The translations under genes were made by a program, and so were the position numbers. Below are positions 25,289 to 32,260 of a stretch of DNA of 32,260 bases, piece by piece. Origin of the DNA: Acidobacteriota bacterium (lineage in GTDB: Bacteria > Acidobacteriota > Terriglobia > Terriglobales > Acidobacteriaceae); the NCBI GenBank assembly GCA_021799405.1, contig JAJZAL010000029.1:1-32260 (forward strand), given 5' to 3'. Below the pieces are notes generated by a model, which saw only the letters and a program-made list of their open reading frames with translations, searched no databases and was not told the origin of the DNA. Within the stretch, counting starts at the first letter, position 1. Every line of letters starts with the position of its first letter.

Positions 25289-25328
25289 TTTCGACTGACG
25301 TCGAAACTGCAGCTTGTCTGCTGCAGTT
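25289..25328 (-). promoter_or_regulatory. Two consecutive hairpins in the mini-gene leader
   Basis: Read on the minus strand, AACTGCAG (25321-25328) pairs with CTGCAGTT (25305-25312), and TTTCGAC (25300-25306) with GTCGAAA (25289-25295). The arms share two bases, so they would stack or compete. The first stem begins at the predicted transcript 5' end and the second ends just before AAGGGAGA, the ribosome site. Likely roles are 5' protection from decay or control of ribosome access. Confidence 0.6.
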
Positions 25329-25335
25329 AACCGAA

Positions 25336-25364
25336 TGTATAGAGTTGCGCGTGCGCGGTGTCAA
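25336..25364 (-). promoter_or_regulatory. Near-consensus housekeeping promoter of the mini-gene
   Basis: Minus strand TTGACA (25359-25364), a 17-nt spacer (25342-25358) and TATACA (25336-25341). The -35 is perfect, the spacer ideal and the -10 has one mismatch to TATAAT. An A/T-rich tract upstream (about 25365-25405) looks like an UP element. Predicted start of transcription is about 25328-25330, giving a leader of ~56 nt. Confidence 0.8.
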
Positions 25365-25436
25365 GAGAAAAATAGAAAATTTCGAGCAAAGTTTTTTGCA
25401 AAAAATCGGCGAGTGAAATTTGTTCTCGACCTGAAG

Positions 25437-26237
25437 TCAGAGACGATGCATATGTTGCAGCACGGCGATGGCGATACCGGTAAAAAAATCCTGCCAACCG
25501 TGCGCGATCATCCCGGGGACAAGGCTCTTGCTCTTGAGCACCAGCAGGCAGAAAAGAACGCCGTAAACAAAGATGACAATCATGACGGCCATACCTTCAT
25601 AGCCGTGACTGGCGCCGAAGACGAGCGACGAGAGCACCACGCCGATCCAGATCTTGCCGCCGATCGAAGAGAACTGGCGCAGCAGGTAGCCGCGGAAGAC
25701 GAGCTCTTCACAGATGCCGGCGCTGAGGCAGACGAGGAACCACATCAGGAAATCGAGCGGAGTCGTCGGCGCCAGCGCAATGACCTTTTGCGGCGGACCA
25801 GGTTTGCCGACGTGCAGAGCCTTGAGCAGGAGCGAGCTGCCGGCGAGGACGAAATAGGCGATCACCCAGAAGACGGCCGCGTAGGCAAGATTGCGTCCGA
25901 ATCCGCTCCAGCCCTTGTGGTGCTCGCCCAGCAGGGATTTCATCGGCACCCGGCGCATATGCAGCCCCCACCACACAAAGGCGAGCAGGATCCATTCGAA
26001 GGCAATCGTGAAGATGTAGGTCGAGAGCTGGTGGCCGGCCAGTTGCTGCTTCTTGGTGCCCAGGCCGCCGAGCGTCGATATGCCGACAAGGATGAAGAGC
26101 AGCAGGGCGGTGTGCCACCAGGGAGCTACCTGTTTCCCGGAGCCCAGCGGATTCGACGGCGAGGGCGGGAATTCGGGAGTCGCAGCGGCATCAGGCGCGA
26201 GGGGCGTCCCGGACGGATTCAATTCAGGCTCGTGCAT
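25437..26237 (-). CDS. CPBP-family intramembrane metalloprotease (CAAX protease/bacteriocin-processing type)
   Basis: Membrane protein of 266 aa. The start is ATG 26237 with GAGG 5 nt upstream; a longer frame overlaps the divergent thiolase upstream region. After a Pro/Ala-rich cytosolic N-terminus (~1-38), about seven hydrophobic segments follow. The family's catalytic motifs are present: EELVFR with Glu167, Glu168 and Arg172, FGASH with His201, and HGWQD with His236 and Asp240 (the last position is often Asn). Members process prenylated proteins, bacteriocin leaders or regulators; no substrate is suggested here. The gene is divergent from the thiolase gene. Confidence 0.9.
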   Translation of the reverse strand: MHEPELNPSGTPLAPDAAATPEFPPSPSNPLGSGKQVAPWWHTALLLFILVGISTLGGLGTKKQQLAGHQLSTYIFTIAFEWILLAFVWWGLHMRRVPMKSLLGEHHKGWSGFGRNLAYAAVFWVIAYFVLAGSSLLLKALHVGKPGPPQKVIALAPTTPLDFLMWFLVCLSAGICEELVFRGYLLRQFSSIGGKIWIGVVLSSLVFGASHGYEGMAVMIVIFVYGVLFCLLVLKSKSLVPGMIAHGWQDFFTGIAIAVLQHMHRL

Positions 26238-26420
26238 GAAAACCTCATGGTCTGGTATCTTCACTGGTTCGACTTCTGAGTGTAGCGGCTGGTTTGCGGC
26301 AGCGGACACAAAAAACTCGCGGGAGTGACGGAGTACATACGCCGCGGCGTTCCGGAACGGGACCATTCCGCGAGTCGAACAGAATGCATCCATGAGATTG
26401 ATGAAAGGGATGGAGGAGCA

Positions 26421-27605
26421 ATGGAACAGATCGTGATCGTATCGGGCGTGCGGACGGCGGTGGGCAAATTTCAGGGTTCACTGTCAGGATTCACCGCGCC
26501 GCAGTTGGGCGCCATCGCGGTGCGCGAAGCGGTGAAGCGCGCGGGCATTGATCCAAAGAGCGTGGACGAGTGCATCATGGGCAACGTGATTTCGGCCGGA
26601 CTGGGGCAGAACCCGGCGCGGCAGGCGGCGCTGTTCGGCGGGCTTGGTTCCGGGGTGAGCGCGATGACCATCAACAAGGTGTGCGGCTCGGGACTGAAGG
26701 CGGTGGCGCTGGGCGCGCAGTCCATCATCGCGGGCAATGCCGAAGTGGTGGTGGCCGGCGGCATGGAGTCGATGACCAACGCACCGTACCTGCTGCCGCA
26801 GGCGCGCGCCGGCTACCGCATGGGCAACGGCACGCTGGTGGACTCAATGGTGCATGACGGCCTGTGGGACGTCTACAACGACTACCACATGGGCGCGACC
26901 GCGGAGAATGTGGCCGAAAAGTACAACATCACACGTGAGGAGCAGGATGAGTATGCGCTGAACTCGCATAAAAAAGCGGCCGAAGCGCAGGCGGCCGGGC
27001 GCTTCAAGGACGAGATCATTCCGCTGGAGATTCCAGGCGCCAGAGGACAGTCTGCAACGGTGTTCTATGCGGATGAGTCGGTGCGGCACGATACCAGCAT
27101 GGAAGCGCTCGGCAGGCTGAAGCCCGCCTTCAAGCAAGACGGCACGGTGACAGCGGGGAATGCTCCGGGTGTGAACGATGCGGGTGCGGCCTTCGTGGTG
27201 ATGAGCGCGAGCAAGGCCGCGGCGGTGGGCGCGAAGCCGATGGCGCGCATCGTGGCGCAGGCGTCGAGCGGGGTGGAGCCGAAGTGGGTGATGATGGCCC
27301 CGGTGACCGGCGTGCGCCGCGTGGTGGAGCGCGCGGGGTGGTCGCTCGACAGCGTCGAGCTGTTTGAGCTGAATGAGGCTTTCGCCGTGCAGGCGATCGC
27401 CGTCACGCGCGAGCTGGGTGTTCCGCTCGAAAAGGTGAACGTGAACGGCGGCTCGGTGGCCATCGGGCATCCCATCGGCGCCAGCGGAGCGCGTATTCTG
27501 GTGACGCTGCTGTATGCCATGCAGCAGCGCAACGCAAAGCGCGGAGTGGCGGCTCTCTGCCTCGGCGGAGGCAATTCCGTCGCACTGGCGATTGAACGGG
27601 GTTGA
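26421..27605 (+). CDS. Acetyl-CoA acetyltransferase (thiolase II family)
   Basis: Cytoplasmic thiolase of 394 aa, condensing two acetyl-CoA to acetoacetyl-CoA or the reverse. The start is ATG 26421, preceded by GGAGGAG; an upstream in-frame start at 26325 would add a poor N-terminus. The acylated nucleophile is Cys88 in VCGSG, and the catalytic pair is His350 in [10 protein letters not shown] and Cys380 in [19 protein letters not shown] carries the conserved NEAF. Biosynthetic (polyhydroxyalkanoate, mevalonate-type) or degradative direction cannot be decided. The stop is 3 bases before the methyltransferase gene, so they form an operon. Confidence 0.96.
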   Translation: MEQIVIVSGVRTAVGKFQGSLSGFTAPQLGAIAVREAVKRAGIDPKSVDECIMGNVISAGLGQNPARQAALFGGLGSGVSAMTINKVCGSGLKAVALGAQSIIAGNAEVVVAGGMESMTNAPYLLPQARAGYRMGNGTLVDSMVHDGLWDVYNDYHMGATAENVAEKYNITREEQDEYALNSHKKAAEAQAAGRFKDEIIPLEIPGARGQSATVFYADESVRHDTSMEALGRLKPAFKQDGTVTAGNAPGVNDAGAAFVVMSASKAAAVGAKPMARIVAQASSGVEPKWVMMAPVTGVRRVVERAGWSLDSVELFELNEAFAVQAIAVTRELGVPLEKVNVNGGSVAIGHPIGASGARILVTLLYAMQQRNAKRGVAALCLGGGNSVALAIERG

Positions 27606-27608
27606 TGC

Positions 27609-28373
27609 ATGCTTCAAACGGACAGCAAGGCGCGCTTCACCACGCGCGTGGAGACTTATCGCAAATTCCGGCCGAGGTATCCGGCAGCCGTGGTGGAGTT
27701 GCTGGCGCGGGAGTGTGGCTTGAGCGCGGACGACACCGTTGCCGATGTGGCGGCGGGCACCGGGATTCTGACGGAGCGGTTTCTCGCCGCGGGTTATCGC
27801 GTCATCGCCGTGGAGCCCAACGCGGCCATGCGCGAGGCCTGCACCGCGCTCGCGGCAGAGTATCCAAAGCTGGAGTGTGTTGACGGCAGCGCCGAGCAGA
27901 CGGGGCTGGCGGATCATTCCGTGGCGCTGATTACGGTGGCGCAGGCGATGCACTGGTTCGACCTGGAACGGACGCGGTGGGAGTTTGTGGGCATTCTCAA
28001 GCCGGGCGGCTGGTGCGCGGTGCTCTACAACCATCGCCGCATGGAGGGGGACACGTTTCACGCCGGGTACGAGCAAATTCTGCGCGAGTTCGGCTCGGAC
28101 TATACCGCCGTGCAAGGCAAGCATCTTGGTCCGGAAAAGATCGCGGCATTCTTTGCGCCCTCTCCGGTCAAGACCGCGACGTTTGAAAATTTTCAGGAGT
28201 TTACGCTGGAGGGCCTGATGGGCCGCGCGCTGTCATCGTCCTACATGCCGCAGCCGGGGGACGAGCGTTATCCGGAGATGGAAGCTGCTGTCGAGGAGTT
28301 GTTCGCGCAGCATCAGCAGGACGGGCATGTGCGCATGGAGTACGAGACGGTGGTGTGCTGGGGGCAGCTGTAG
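27609..28373 (+). CDS. Class I SAM-dependent methyltransferase
   Basis: Rossmann-fold methyltransferase of 254 aa, with motif I as VADVAAGTGILTERFL, motif II as VIAVEPNAAMRE and a post-motif with CVDGSAEQTGLAD. AQAMHWFD and LKPGGWCAVLYN are typical of the methyltransferase-11/25 group that includes trans-aconitate and ubiquinone-type enzymes, but also many unassigned ones. Substrate unknown. It starts 3 bases after the thiolase stop and has no separate promoter space. It is convergent with sdaA, with only 6 bases between their stop codons. Confidence 0.9.
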   Translation: MLQTDSKARFTTRVETYRKFRPRYPAAVVELLARECGLSADDTVADVAAGTGILTERFLAAGYRVIAVEPNAAMREACTALAAEYPKLECVDGSAEQTGLADHSVALITVAQAMHWFDLERTRWEFVGILKPGGWCAVLYNHRRMEGDTFHAGYEQILREFGSDYTAVQGKHLGPEKIAAFFAPSPVKTATFENFQEFTLEGLMGRALSSSYMPQPGDERYPEMEAAVEELFAQHQQDGHVRMEYETVVCWGQL

Positions 28374-28379
28374 CGGCCC

Positions 28380-29792
28380 TCAGCACTCAATCACATTCAG
28401 CGCGAGGCCGGCGAGGGACGTTTCCTTGTAGCGCGACTGCATGTCGAGGCCGGTCTGGTACATGGTGCGGATGACCTGGTCGAGCGAAACCTTGTGGCCT
28501 TCGGTTTCGTTCATGGCGATGCGGGCGGCCTGCACCGCTTTGACGGCGGCGGTGGCGTTGCGCTCGATGCAGGGAATCTGGACGAGGCCGCCGATGGGGT
28601 CGCAGGTCATGCCGAGGTTGTGCTCCATGGCGATTTCGGCGGCGTGCTCCACGGCTTCGTTGGCGCCGCCCAGCGCGGCGACAAGGCCGCCGGCGGCCAT
28701 GGAGCAGGCCACGCCGACCTCGCCCTGGCAGCCGACCTCCGCGCCGCTGATGGAAGCATTCTCCTTGTAGAGAACGCCGATGGCCGCCGAGGCGAGGAAG
28801 TAGCGGATGAGCCCTTCTTCGTCCGCGTCCTCGTGAAACTCGAGGTAGTAGCGCGCCACGGCGGGGATGACACCCGCGGCTCCGTTGGTGGGCGCGGTCA
28901 CGACGCGGCCACCGGCGGCATTCTCTTCATTCACGGCCATGGCGTAGACGGTGATCCAGTCGAGCGGCGCCAGCGGATCGACCGAGCCCTGGCTGCGCAG
29001 CCGGTGCGCGAGACGTGGCGCGCGCCGGCGCACGTTGAGTCCGCCGGGCAGAATTCCTTCGGTCCGCATGCCGCGCGAGATGCAGCCGTTCATCACGTTC
29101 CAGATGCGCAGGATGTCGCGCCGCACCTGCGTAGCAGCTTCGTCGCGGGCGATGCCGGTCTGCTGCATGCGCAGCGCAGTTTCGTTTTCGAGCATCAGTT
29201 CGGTGATGGTGAGCTTTGCTTCATTTGCCATGGAGAGCAATTCAGCTCCGCTTGCGAAAGAGTACGGGACGGGCGTGACGGCAGCGGCCATCGTGGCGGA
29301 GTCTTCGCCGTCATTCACGATGAAGCCGCCACCTATGGAAAACATGGTGGCCGAGAGCAGTTCGCGGCCATCGGCGTCGAACGCGGTGAAGCGCACTCCG
29401 TTGGGATGCTGCGTGACGGCGCCGGGCGGGTAGATCGTCTCGCGATGGAAGAGCAGATCGTCCGGCTCGTGAAAAGGAATCGGCGCCAGGCCAAGCAGTG
29501 CGAGCGAATCCGTGGAACGAATGCGCGCCAACTTGTCTTCGATGGTGTCGGGGTCAAGCGTAGCGGCTTCTTCGCCGGTAAGCCCCAGCAGGATGGCGCG
29601 GTCAGTGCCGTGGCCGATGCCGGTGAGGGCGAGTGAGCCGTAGAGATCGCACTGCACGCGCGCGGTTTGCGGCAGCAGATTCGTCTCTGCGAGTTCTGCG
29701 GCAAAGCGGCGCGCGGCGCGCATGGGCCCCATGGTGTGAGAGCTGGAGGGTCCGACGCCGATCTTGTAGAGGTCGAAAAGGCTCGTTTTCAC
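28380..29792 (-). CDS. sdaA: L-serine ammonia-lyase, iron-sulfur dependent (fused alpha+beta)
   Basis: Cytoplasmic L-serine dehydratase of 470 aa that converts serine to pyruvate and ammonia using a [4Fe-4S] cluster. The single-chain architecture has the beta-type domain ([13 protein letters not shown] at the start) followed by the alpha-type domain. Cluster ligands are Cys355, Cys397 and Cys408, with spacings of 42 and 11 identical to the Legionella enzyme (343/385/396). The protein ends in Cys470, as in enzymes whose C-terminal Cys plugs the active site in the resting state. It lies 130 bases downstream of frr, separated by a possible terminator. Confidence 0.97.
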   Translation of the reverse strand: MKTSLFDLYKIGVGPSSSHTMGPMRAARRFAAELAETNLLPQTARVQCDLYGSLALTGIGHGTDRAILLGLTGEEAATLDPDTIEDKLARIRSTDSLALLGLAPIPFHEPDDLLFHRETIYPPGAVTQHPNGVRFTAFDADGRELLSATMFSIGGGFIVNDGEDSATMAAAVTPVPYSFASGAELLSMANEAKLTITELMLENETALRMQQTGIARDEAATQVRRDILRIWNVMNGCISRGMRTEGILPGGLNVRRRAPRLAHRLRSQGSVDPLAPLDWITVYAMAVNEENAAGGRVVTAPTNGAAGVIPAVARYYLEFHEDADEEGLIRYFLASAAIGVLYKENASISGAEVGCQGEVGVACSMAAGGLVAALGGANEAVEHAAEIAMEHNLGMTCDPIGGLVQIPCIERNATAAVKAVQAARIAMNETEGHKVSLDQVIRTMYQTGLDMQSRYKETSLAGLALNVIEC

Positions 29793-29850
29793 GACTGGCT
29801 ATTGTAAGCTCTGCCGGGGAGCGCAGCCACTGGGCAGGCGCAAAAGAAAG

Positions 29851-29897
29851 CGGCCGGAAAAAGGCAGCGGTGCATTCGCCACTTTCTTTCCCGGCCG
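29851..29897 (-). terminator. Possible terminator after frr
   Basis: CGGCCGG (29851-29857) and CCGGCCG (29891-29897) form a 7-bp stem with a long internal region, followed on the minus strand by CTTTCTTTT. It starts 25 bases past the frr stop. The long loop (33 nt) lowers confidence. Confidence 0.45.
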
Positions 29898-29921
29898 ATT
29901 GGTTTTCCATGAGCTGCGAGC

Positions 29922-30509
29922 TCAGACCTGCATGATTTCGGCTTCCTTCTTGCGGCCGATCTCTTCGATGCGCTTGATCTCCTCGTCTGTCAGCTTCTGA
30001 ATCTCTTCGAGGGAGCGCTTTTCCTCGTCCTCGGAGATCTGCTTTTCCTTTGCGGTTTTCTTGATGGCGTCGTTGCCGTCGCGGCGAATGTTGCGGATGC
30101 CGGTGCGGTGCTCCTCGAGCACTTTGTGGAGATGTTTGACCACCTCGCGGCGGCGTTCCTCAGTCATGGGAGGCACCGGGATGCGGACAATCTTGCCGTC
30201 GTTCTGGGGATTGAAGCCGAGGTCGGAGGTGCGCAGCGCGTTTTCAATTTCCTTAATCACGCTGGGGTCCCATGGCTGGATGACGATGGAGGTGGCATCG
30301 GGCGCGTTCACCTGCGCGATCTGCTGAATCGGCGTGGGCGTGCCGTAGTAGTCCACGCGGATGTGATCGAGCATGTGGACGGACGCGCGGCCGGTGCGCA
30401 GGGAAGTGATCTGGGCCTGGAAATCCTTCACCGCCTTGTCCATGCGCGCCTTGAGCTGAGTGTGGGTATCTTTGAGTGCGGGGATCGCCGCCATGACGGA
30501 TGCTGACAT
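29922..30509 (-). CDS. frr: Ribosome recycling factor
   Basis: Translation factor of 195 aa that splits the post-termination ribosome together with EF-G. The three-helix bundle is evident: an N-terminal helix with DKAVKDFQAQITSLRTGRAS, the domain II segment with VDYYGTPTPIQQIAQVN and the conserved IQPWDPS, and the long C-terminal helix with TEERRREVVKHLHKVLEEHR and RRDGNDAIKK. It is about ten residues longer at the N-terminus than the E. coli protein if ATG 30509 is used; AAGGG about 10 nt upstream supports that start. It is not adjacent to pyrH as in many genomes; instead the zinc ribbon gene and SIR2 gene lie upstream on the same strand. Confidence 0.98.
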   Translation of the reverse strand: MSASVMAAIPALKDTHTQLKARMDKAVKDFQAQITSLRTGRASVHMLDHIRVDYYGTPTPIQQIAQVNAPDATSIVIQPWDPSVIKEIENALRTSDLGFNPQNDGKIVRIPVPPMTEERRREVVKHLHKVLEEHRTGIRNIRRDGNDAIKKTAKEKQISEDEEKRSLEEIQKLTDEEIKRIEEIGRKKEAEIMQV

Positions 30510-30590
30510 TGCTCTGTTTCCCTTCTGGTCCTTTTCGATTCTGTATTTTACATTCGCGCCGCAGATGCGGGCGGGCCCACGCCGGGCGGT

Positions 30591-30794
30591 TCAGCTGTCC
30601 TTGCGGTAAAGCATGTCGCGGATGGCCTTGCGGCGCTCGGCGTCCAACTCGCTGTTGCCGCTGGAAAGATCGTTGGGGCCTTCTTCGCCTTCCGGATCGC
30701 TGCATGCAGGGCAGCGATTGGCAAAGCCGGGCTTGTCCGGGCGCAGCTCAAACTCTTCGCCGCAGACCACACAGGTTTTGATCGGGAATGCCAT
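30591..30794 (-). CDS. Small zinc ribbon protein, 67 aa
   Basis: Real gene embedded in a longer spurious open frame. ATG 30794 has GAGG 5 nt upstream. Two CxxC pairs, Cys8/Cys11 in TCVVCGEEF and Cys28/Cys31 in RCPACSDP, form a zinc ribbon; FANRCPAC is typical. The C-terminal part is an acidic Ser/Asn/Gly linker and a basic helix ending RRKAIRDMLYRKDS. I recognise the general zinc-ribbon type but no assigned function. It lies between the SIR2 gene (73 bases upstream) and frr (81 bases downstream) and could be co-transcribed with them. Confidence 0.8.
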   Translation of the reverse strand: MAFPIKTCVVCGEEFELRPDKPGFANRCPACSDPEGEEGPNDLSSGNSELDAERRKAIRDMLYRKDS

Positions 30795-30867
30795 AACAGC
30801 CTCTATGGTAGCCGGGTTGAGCACCTGCGTCATCTGCCCGGAACGGGTCCAAACATGGGATGCAGAT

Positions 30868-31572
30868 TCAGACGGAAGCGAACAGTTCCGGCAGCGTTTC
30901 TGCCGCCGTGCCGAGCAGGATTTCGCTGAATGAAGAGGCGTTGAGCGGCTTTTCCGGCCCAACGTAAACGGTGTGGATGCCGCGGCGGCGGGCGATCTGC
31001 ACAAAACCCGCGGCGGGATACACGGAACCGGAAGTGCCGACGACCAGCAGCACGGTGGCGCGGTCGAGCTGGCTGTAGATGCCGTCCATATCGAGCGGCA
31101 TTTCGCCAAACCAGACAATGTGGGGGCGCACGGCACGGCCACAGACGGAGCAGGCGGGTAGGGCCTTGACGGACTCGTAAAAGGCGCGGTCGGCAAAGGG
31201 CCGGTTGCAGCGCACGCAGCGCGAGGCGAAGAGCGTTCCGTGCATGTGATGCAGGCGTTGCGAGCCAGCGCGCTCGTGCAGATCGTCCACGTTTTGCGTG
31301 CAGAGATAGAAGCGGTCGCCGAGTTGTTCTTCGACGGCGGCCAGCGCGAAATGGGCGGCATTGGGCTCGGCAGCCATGGCGTCGCGGCGGCGCATGGAAT
31401 AAAAGCGCCACACCAACTCGGGGTTGGCCATCCATGCTTCCGGCGTCGCGACTTCTTCCACACGATGACCGTTCCACAGGCCGCCCGAGCCACGAAAGGT
31501 GGCCAGCCCACTTTCGGCGGAAATCCCTGCGCCGGTGAGCGCGAAGAGGTGATCCTCTGCAGTCAGCCGCAT
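30868..31572 (-). CDS. cobB: NAD-dependent protein deacylase, SIR2 family (CobB/SIRT5-like)
   Basis: Sirtuin of 234 aa that removes acyl groups from lysines of proteins using NAD+, releasing nicotinamide and O-acyl-ADP-ribose. GAGISAESGLATFRG (14-28) is the NAD-binding motif. QNVDDLHERAG (93-103) and catalytic His111 in HMHGTLF follow. The zinc ligands are Cys119, Cys122, Cys141 and Cys144. Tyr58 and Arg61 in FYSMRRR match the pair that in SIRT5 and CobB recognises malonyl/succinyl groups, so desuccinylase activity is likely in addition to deacetylation. It heads a minus-strand run with the zinc ribbon gene and frr and is divergent from folK. Confidence 0.95.
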   Translation of the reverse strand: MRLTAEDHLFALTGAGISAESGLATFRGSGGLWNGHRVEEVATPEAWMANPELVWRFYSMRRRDAMAAEPNAAHFALAAVEEQLGDRFYLCTQNVDDLHERAGSQRLHHMHGTLFASRCVRCNRPFADRAFYESVKALPACSVCGRAVRPHIVWFGEMPLDMDGIYSQLDRATVLLVVGTSGSVYPAAGFVQIARRRGIHTVYVGPEKPLNASSFSEILLGTAAETLPELFASV

Positions 31573-31649
31573 GGCTTCATTGTAGGACGCAGCAGAGAGG
31601 CGACGCTGCTTGTGTATGCTGATGGCATTGCGTCAGGCGCACGGGATCC

Positions 31650-32186
31650 ATGACAGCAGAAACCACGATTGCACGGCATCGCGCATTGGTCGGCCTGGGC
31701 GGCAATCTCGCCTCCAGCTTCGGAACGCCGCAGGAGACCGTCGCGGCGGCGATGCACGCGCTCAAAGAAGTGGGGAGGGTCACGGCGCAGTCGTCGCTGT
31801 ATGAAACCGCGCCGGTGGACTACGCCGTCCAGCCGCCGTTTATAAACGCGGTGGTGTGCGTGGAAACGGCGCTGGAACCGCAGTCGCTGCTGGATGCGTT
31901 GCTGGCAATCGAGCGCCGCTTTGGCCGCGAACGCGCAGGGAGCATCCCGAAAGGGCCGCGGGTTCTCGATCTTGATCTGCTTCTTTTTGACGATCAGATC
32001 ATCAGATCAAATGGGCTGACGGTTCCACATCCGGAACTGGCGCGGCGCAGGTTTGTGCTCGCTCCGCTGGCTGAGATTGCGCCGGCGCTGCGTCACCCGC
32101 TGTTGGGGAAGACCATGGCGGAGCTGCTGGAAGCGCTGCCGGATGAGGGCGCAAATCGACGCGGTGCCGTCAGAAGGTTGTCATAG
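31650..32186 (+). CDS. folK: 2-amino-4-hydroxy-6-hydroxymethyldihydropteridine diphosphokinase
   Basis: HPPK of 178 aa, transferring pyrophosphate from ATP to 6-hydroxymethyl-7,8-dihydropterin in folate synthesis. Visible signatures are LVGLGGNLASSF at the N-terminus, SSLYETAPV, PPFINAVVCVET, ERRFGRER, the HPPK signature GPRVLDLDLLLFDD and VPHPELARRRFVLAPLAEIAP. Length is at the upper end of normal. It is divergent from the SIR2 gene with 77 bases between starts. No other folate gene (folB, folP) is in the window. The ribosome site before ATG 31650 is weak. Confidence 0.97.
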   Translation: MTAETTIARHRALVGLGGNLASSFGTPQETVAAAMHALKEVGRVTAQSSLYETAPVDYAVQPPFINAVVCVETALEPQSLLDALLAIERRFGRERAGSIPKGPRVLDLDLLLFDDQIIRSNGLTVPHPELARRRFVLAPLAEIAPALRHPLLGKTMAELLEALPDEGANRRGAVRRLS

Positions 32187-32243
32187 CATCCTAATTGCCG
32201 GAGTGCTGCAGGAAGTTTTTCCATTGTCAGAGGGGGCACGGAA

Positions 32244-32260
32244 ATGCAGTTCACTTATTG
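32244..32260 (+). CDS. Possible start of a further gene, cut by the window end
   Basis: AGAGGGGG ending at 32236 lies 7 nt before an ATG at 32244, an unusually good ribosome site. Only five codons (MQFTY) are inside the window, so nothing can be said about the product. Confidence 0.35.

Noticed and set aside
30795..31511. Longer frame leading into the zinc ribbon protein
   Set aside because: Lies in another frame of the SIR2 gene; the real start is ATG 30794 with a ribosome site.
1..32260. Considered a mobile island, phage remnant, toxin-antitoxin or defence system
   Set aside because: No integrase, transposase, terminal repeats, tRNA target or defence-type domains; the SIR2 protein is a standard CobB-type deacylase with zinc site rather than a defence SIR2.

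Overview
This is a stretch of bacterial chromosome, GC-rich (roughly 60% by eye), with no rRNA, tRNA, CRISPR array, insertion sequence or phage gene that I can see. The gene set points to an acidobacterium of the Terriglobia/Acidobacteriaceae type: a secreted tricorn-like protease, an M13 metalloendopeptidase, tandem beta-propeller lipoproteins, a PA14-containing family 3 glycosidase next to a family 42 beta-galactosidase, an MCE protein with a repeated tail, and a lysine/alanine-rich mini-protein. This taxonomic call is an inference from family content only.

Layout. Bases 1-6050 are mainly plus strand: a small unknown ORF on the minus strand, a tricorn-like S41 protease, UMP kinase (pyrH) and a membrane acyltransferase, followed by a 430-base stretch without a convincing gene. 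From 6477 to 26237 almost everything is on the minus strand: two paralogous propeller lipoproteins, the M13 peptidase, an MCE-domain protein (with a divergent unknown plus-strand gene), GH3 and GH42 glycosidases, heme A synthase, an alpha/beta hydrolase, a metallophosphoesterase, a sodium:solute symporter, a YggU/YggS pair, RsmE, a 22-residue Lys/Ala protein and a CPBP-type membrane protease. From 26421 a plus-strand thiolase-methyltransferase pair converges on L-serine dehydratase. Upstream of that, on the minus strand, are ribosome recycling factor, a small zinc ribbon protein and a SIR2 deacylase; folK diverges from them at the right end.

How genes may work together. GH3 and GH42 are both exported and adjacent, which suits plant or microbial oligosaccharide breakdown; a near-perfect 16-bp palindrome lies upstream of GH3. 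The YggS-YggU stop/start overlap implies translational coupling, and the thiolase and methyltransferase are 3 bases apart. Core functions (pyrH, frr, rsmE, folK, ctaA) are dispersed among accessory secreted proteins.

The least ordinary item is the transcription unit at about 25148-25405. It has a near-consensus promoter with an A/T-rich upstream tract, a leader of two consecutive hairpins, a 22-codon basic ORF and a 13-bp terminator. I found no clear multi-gene undescribed system; the other unusual items are listed as separate, smaller findings.
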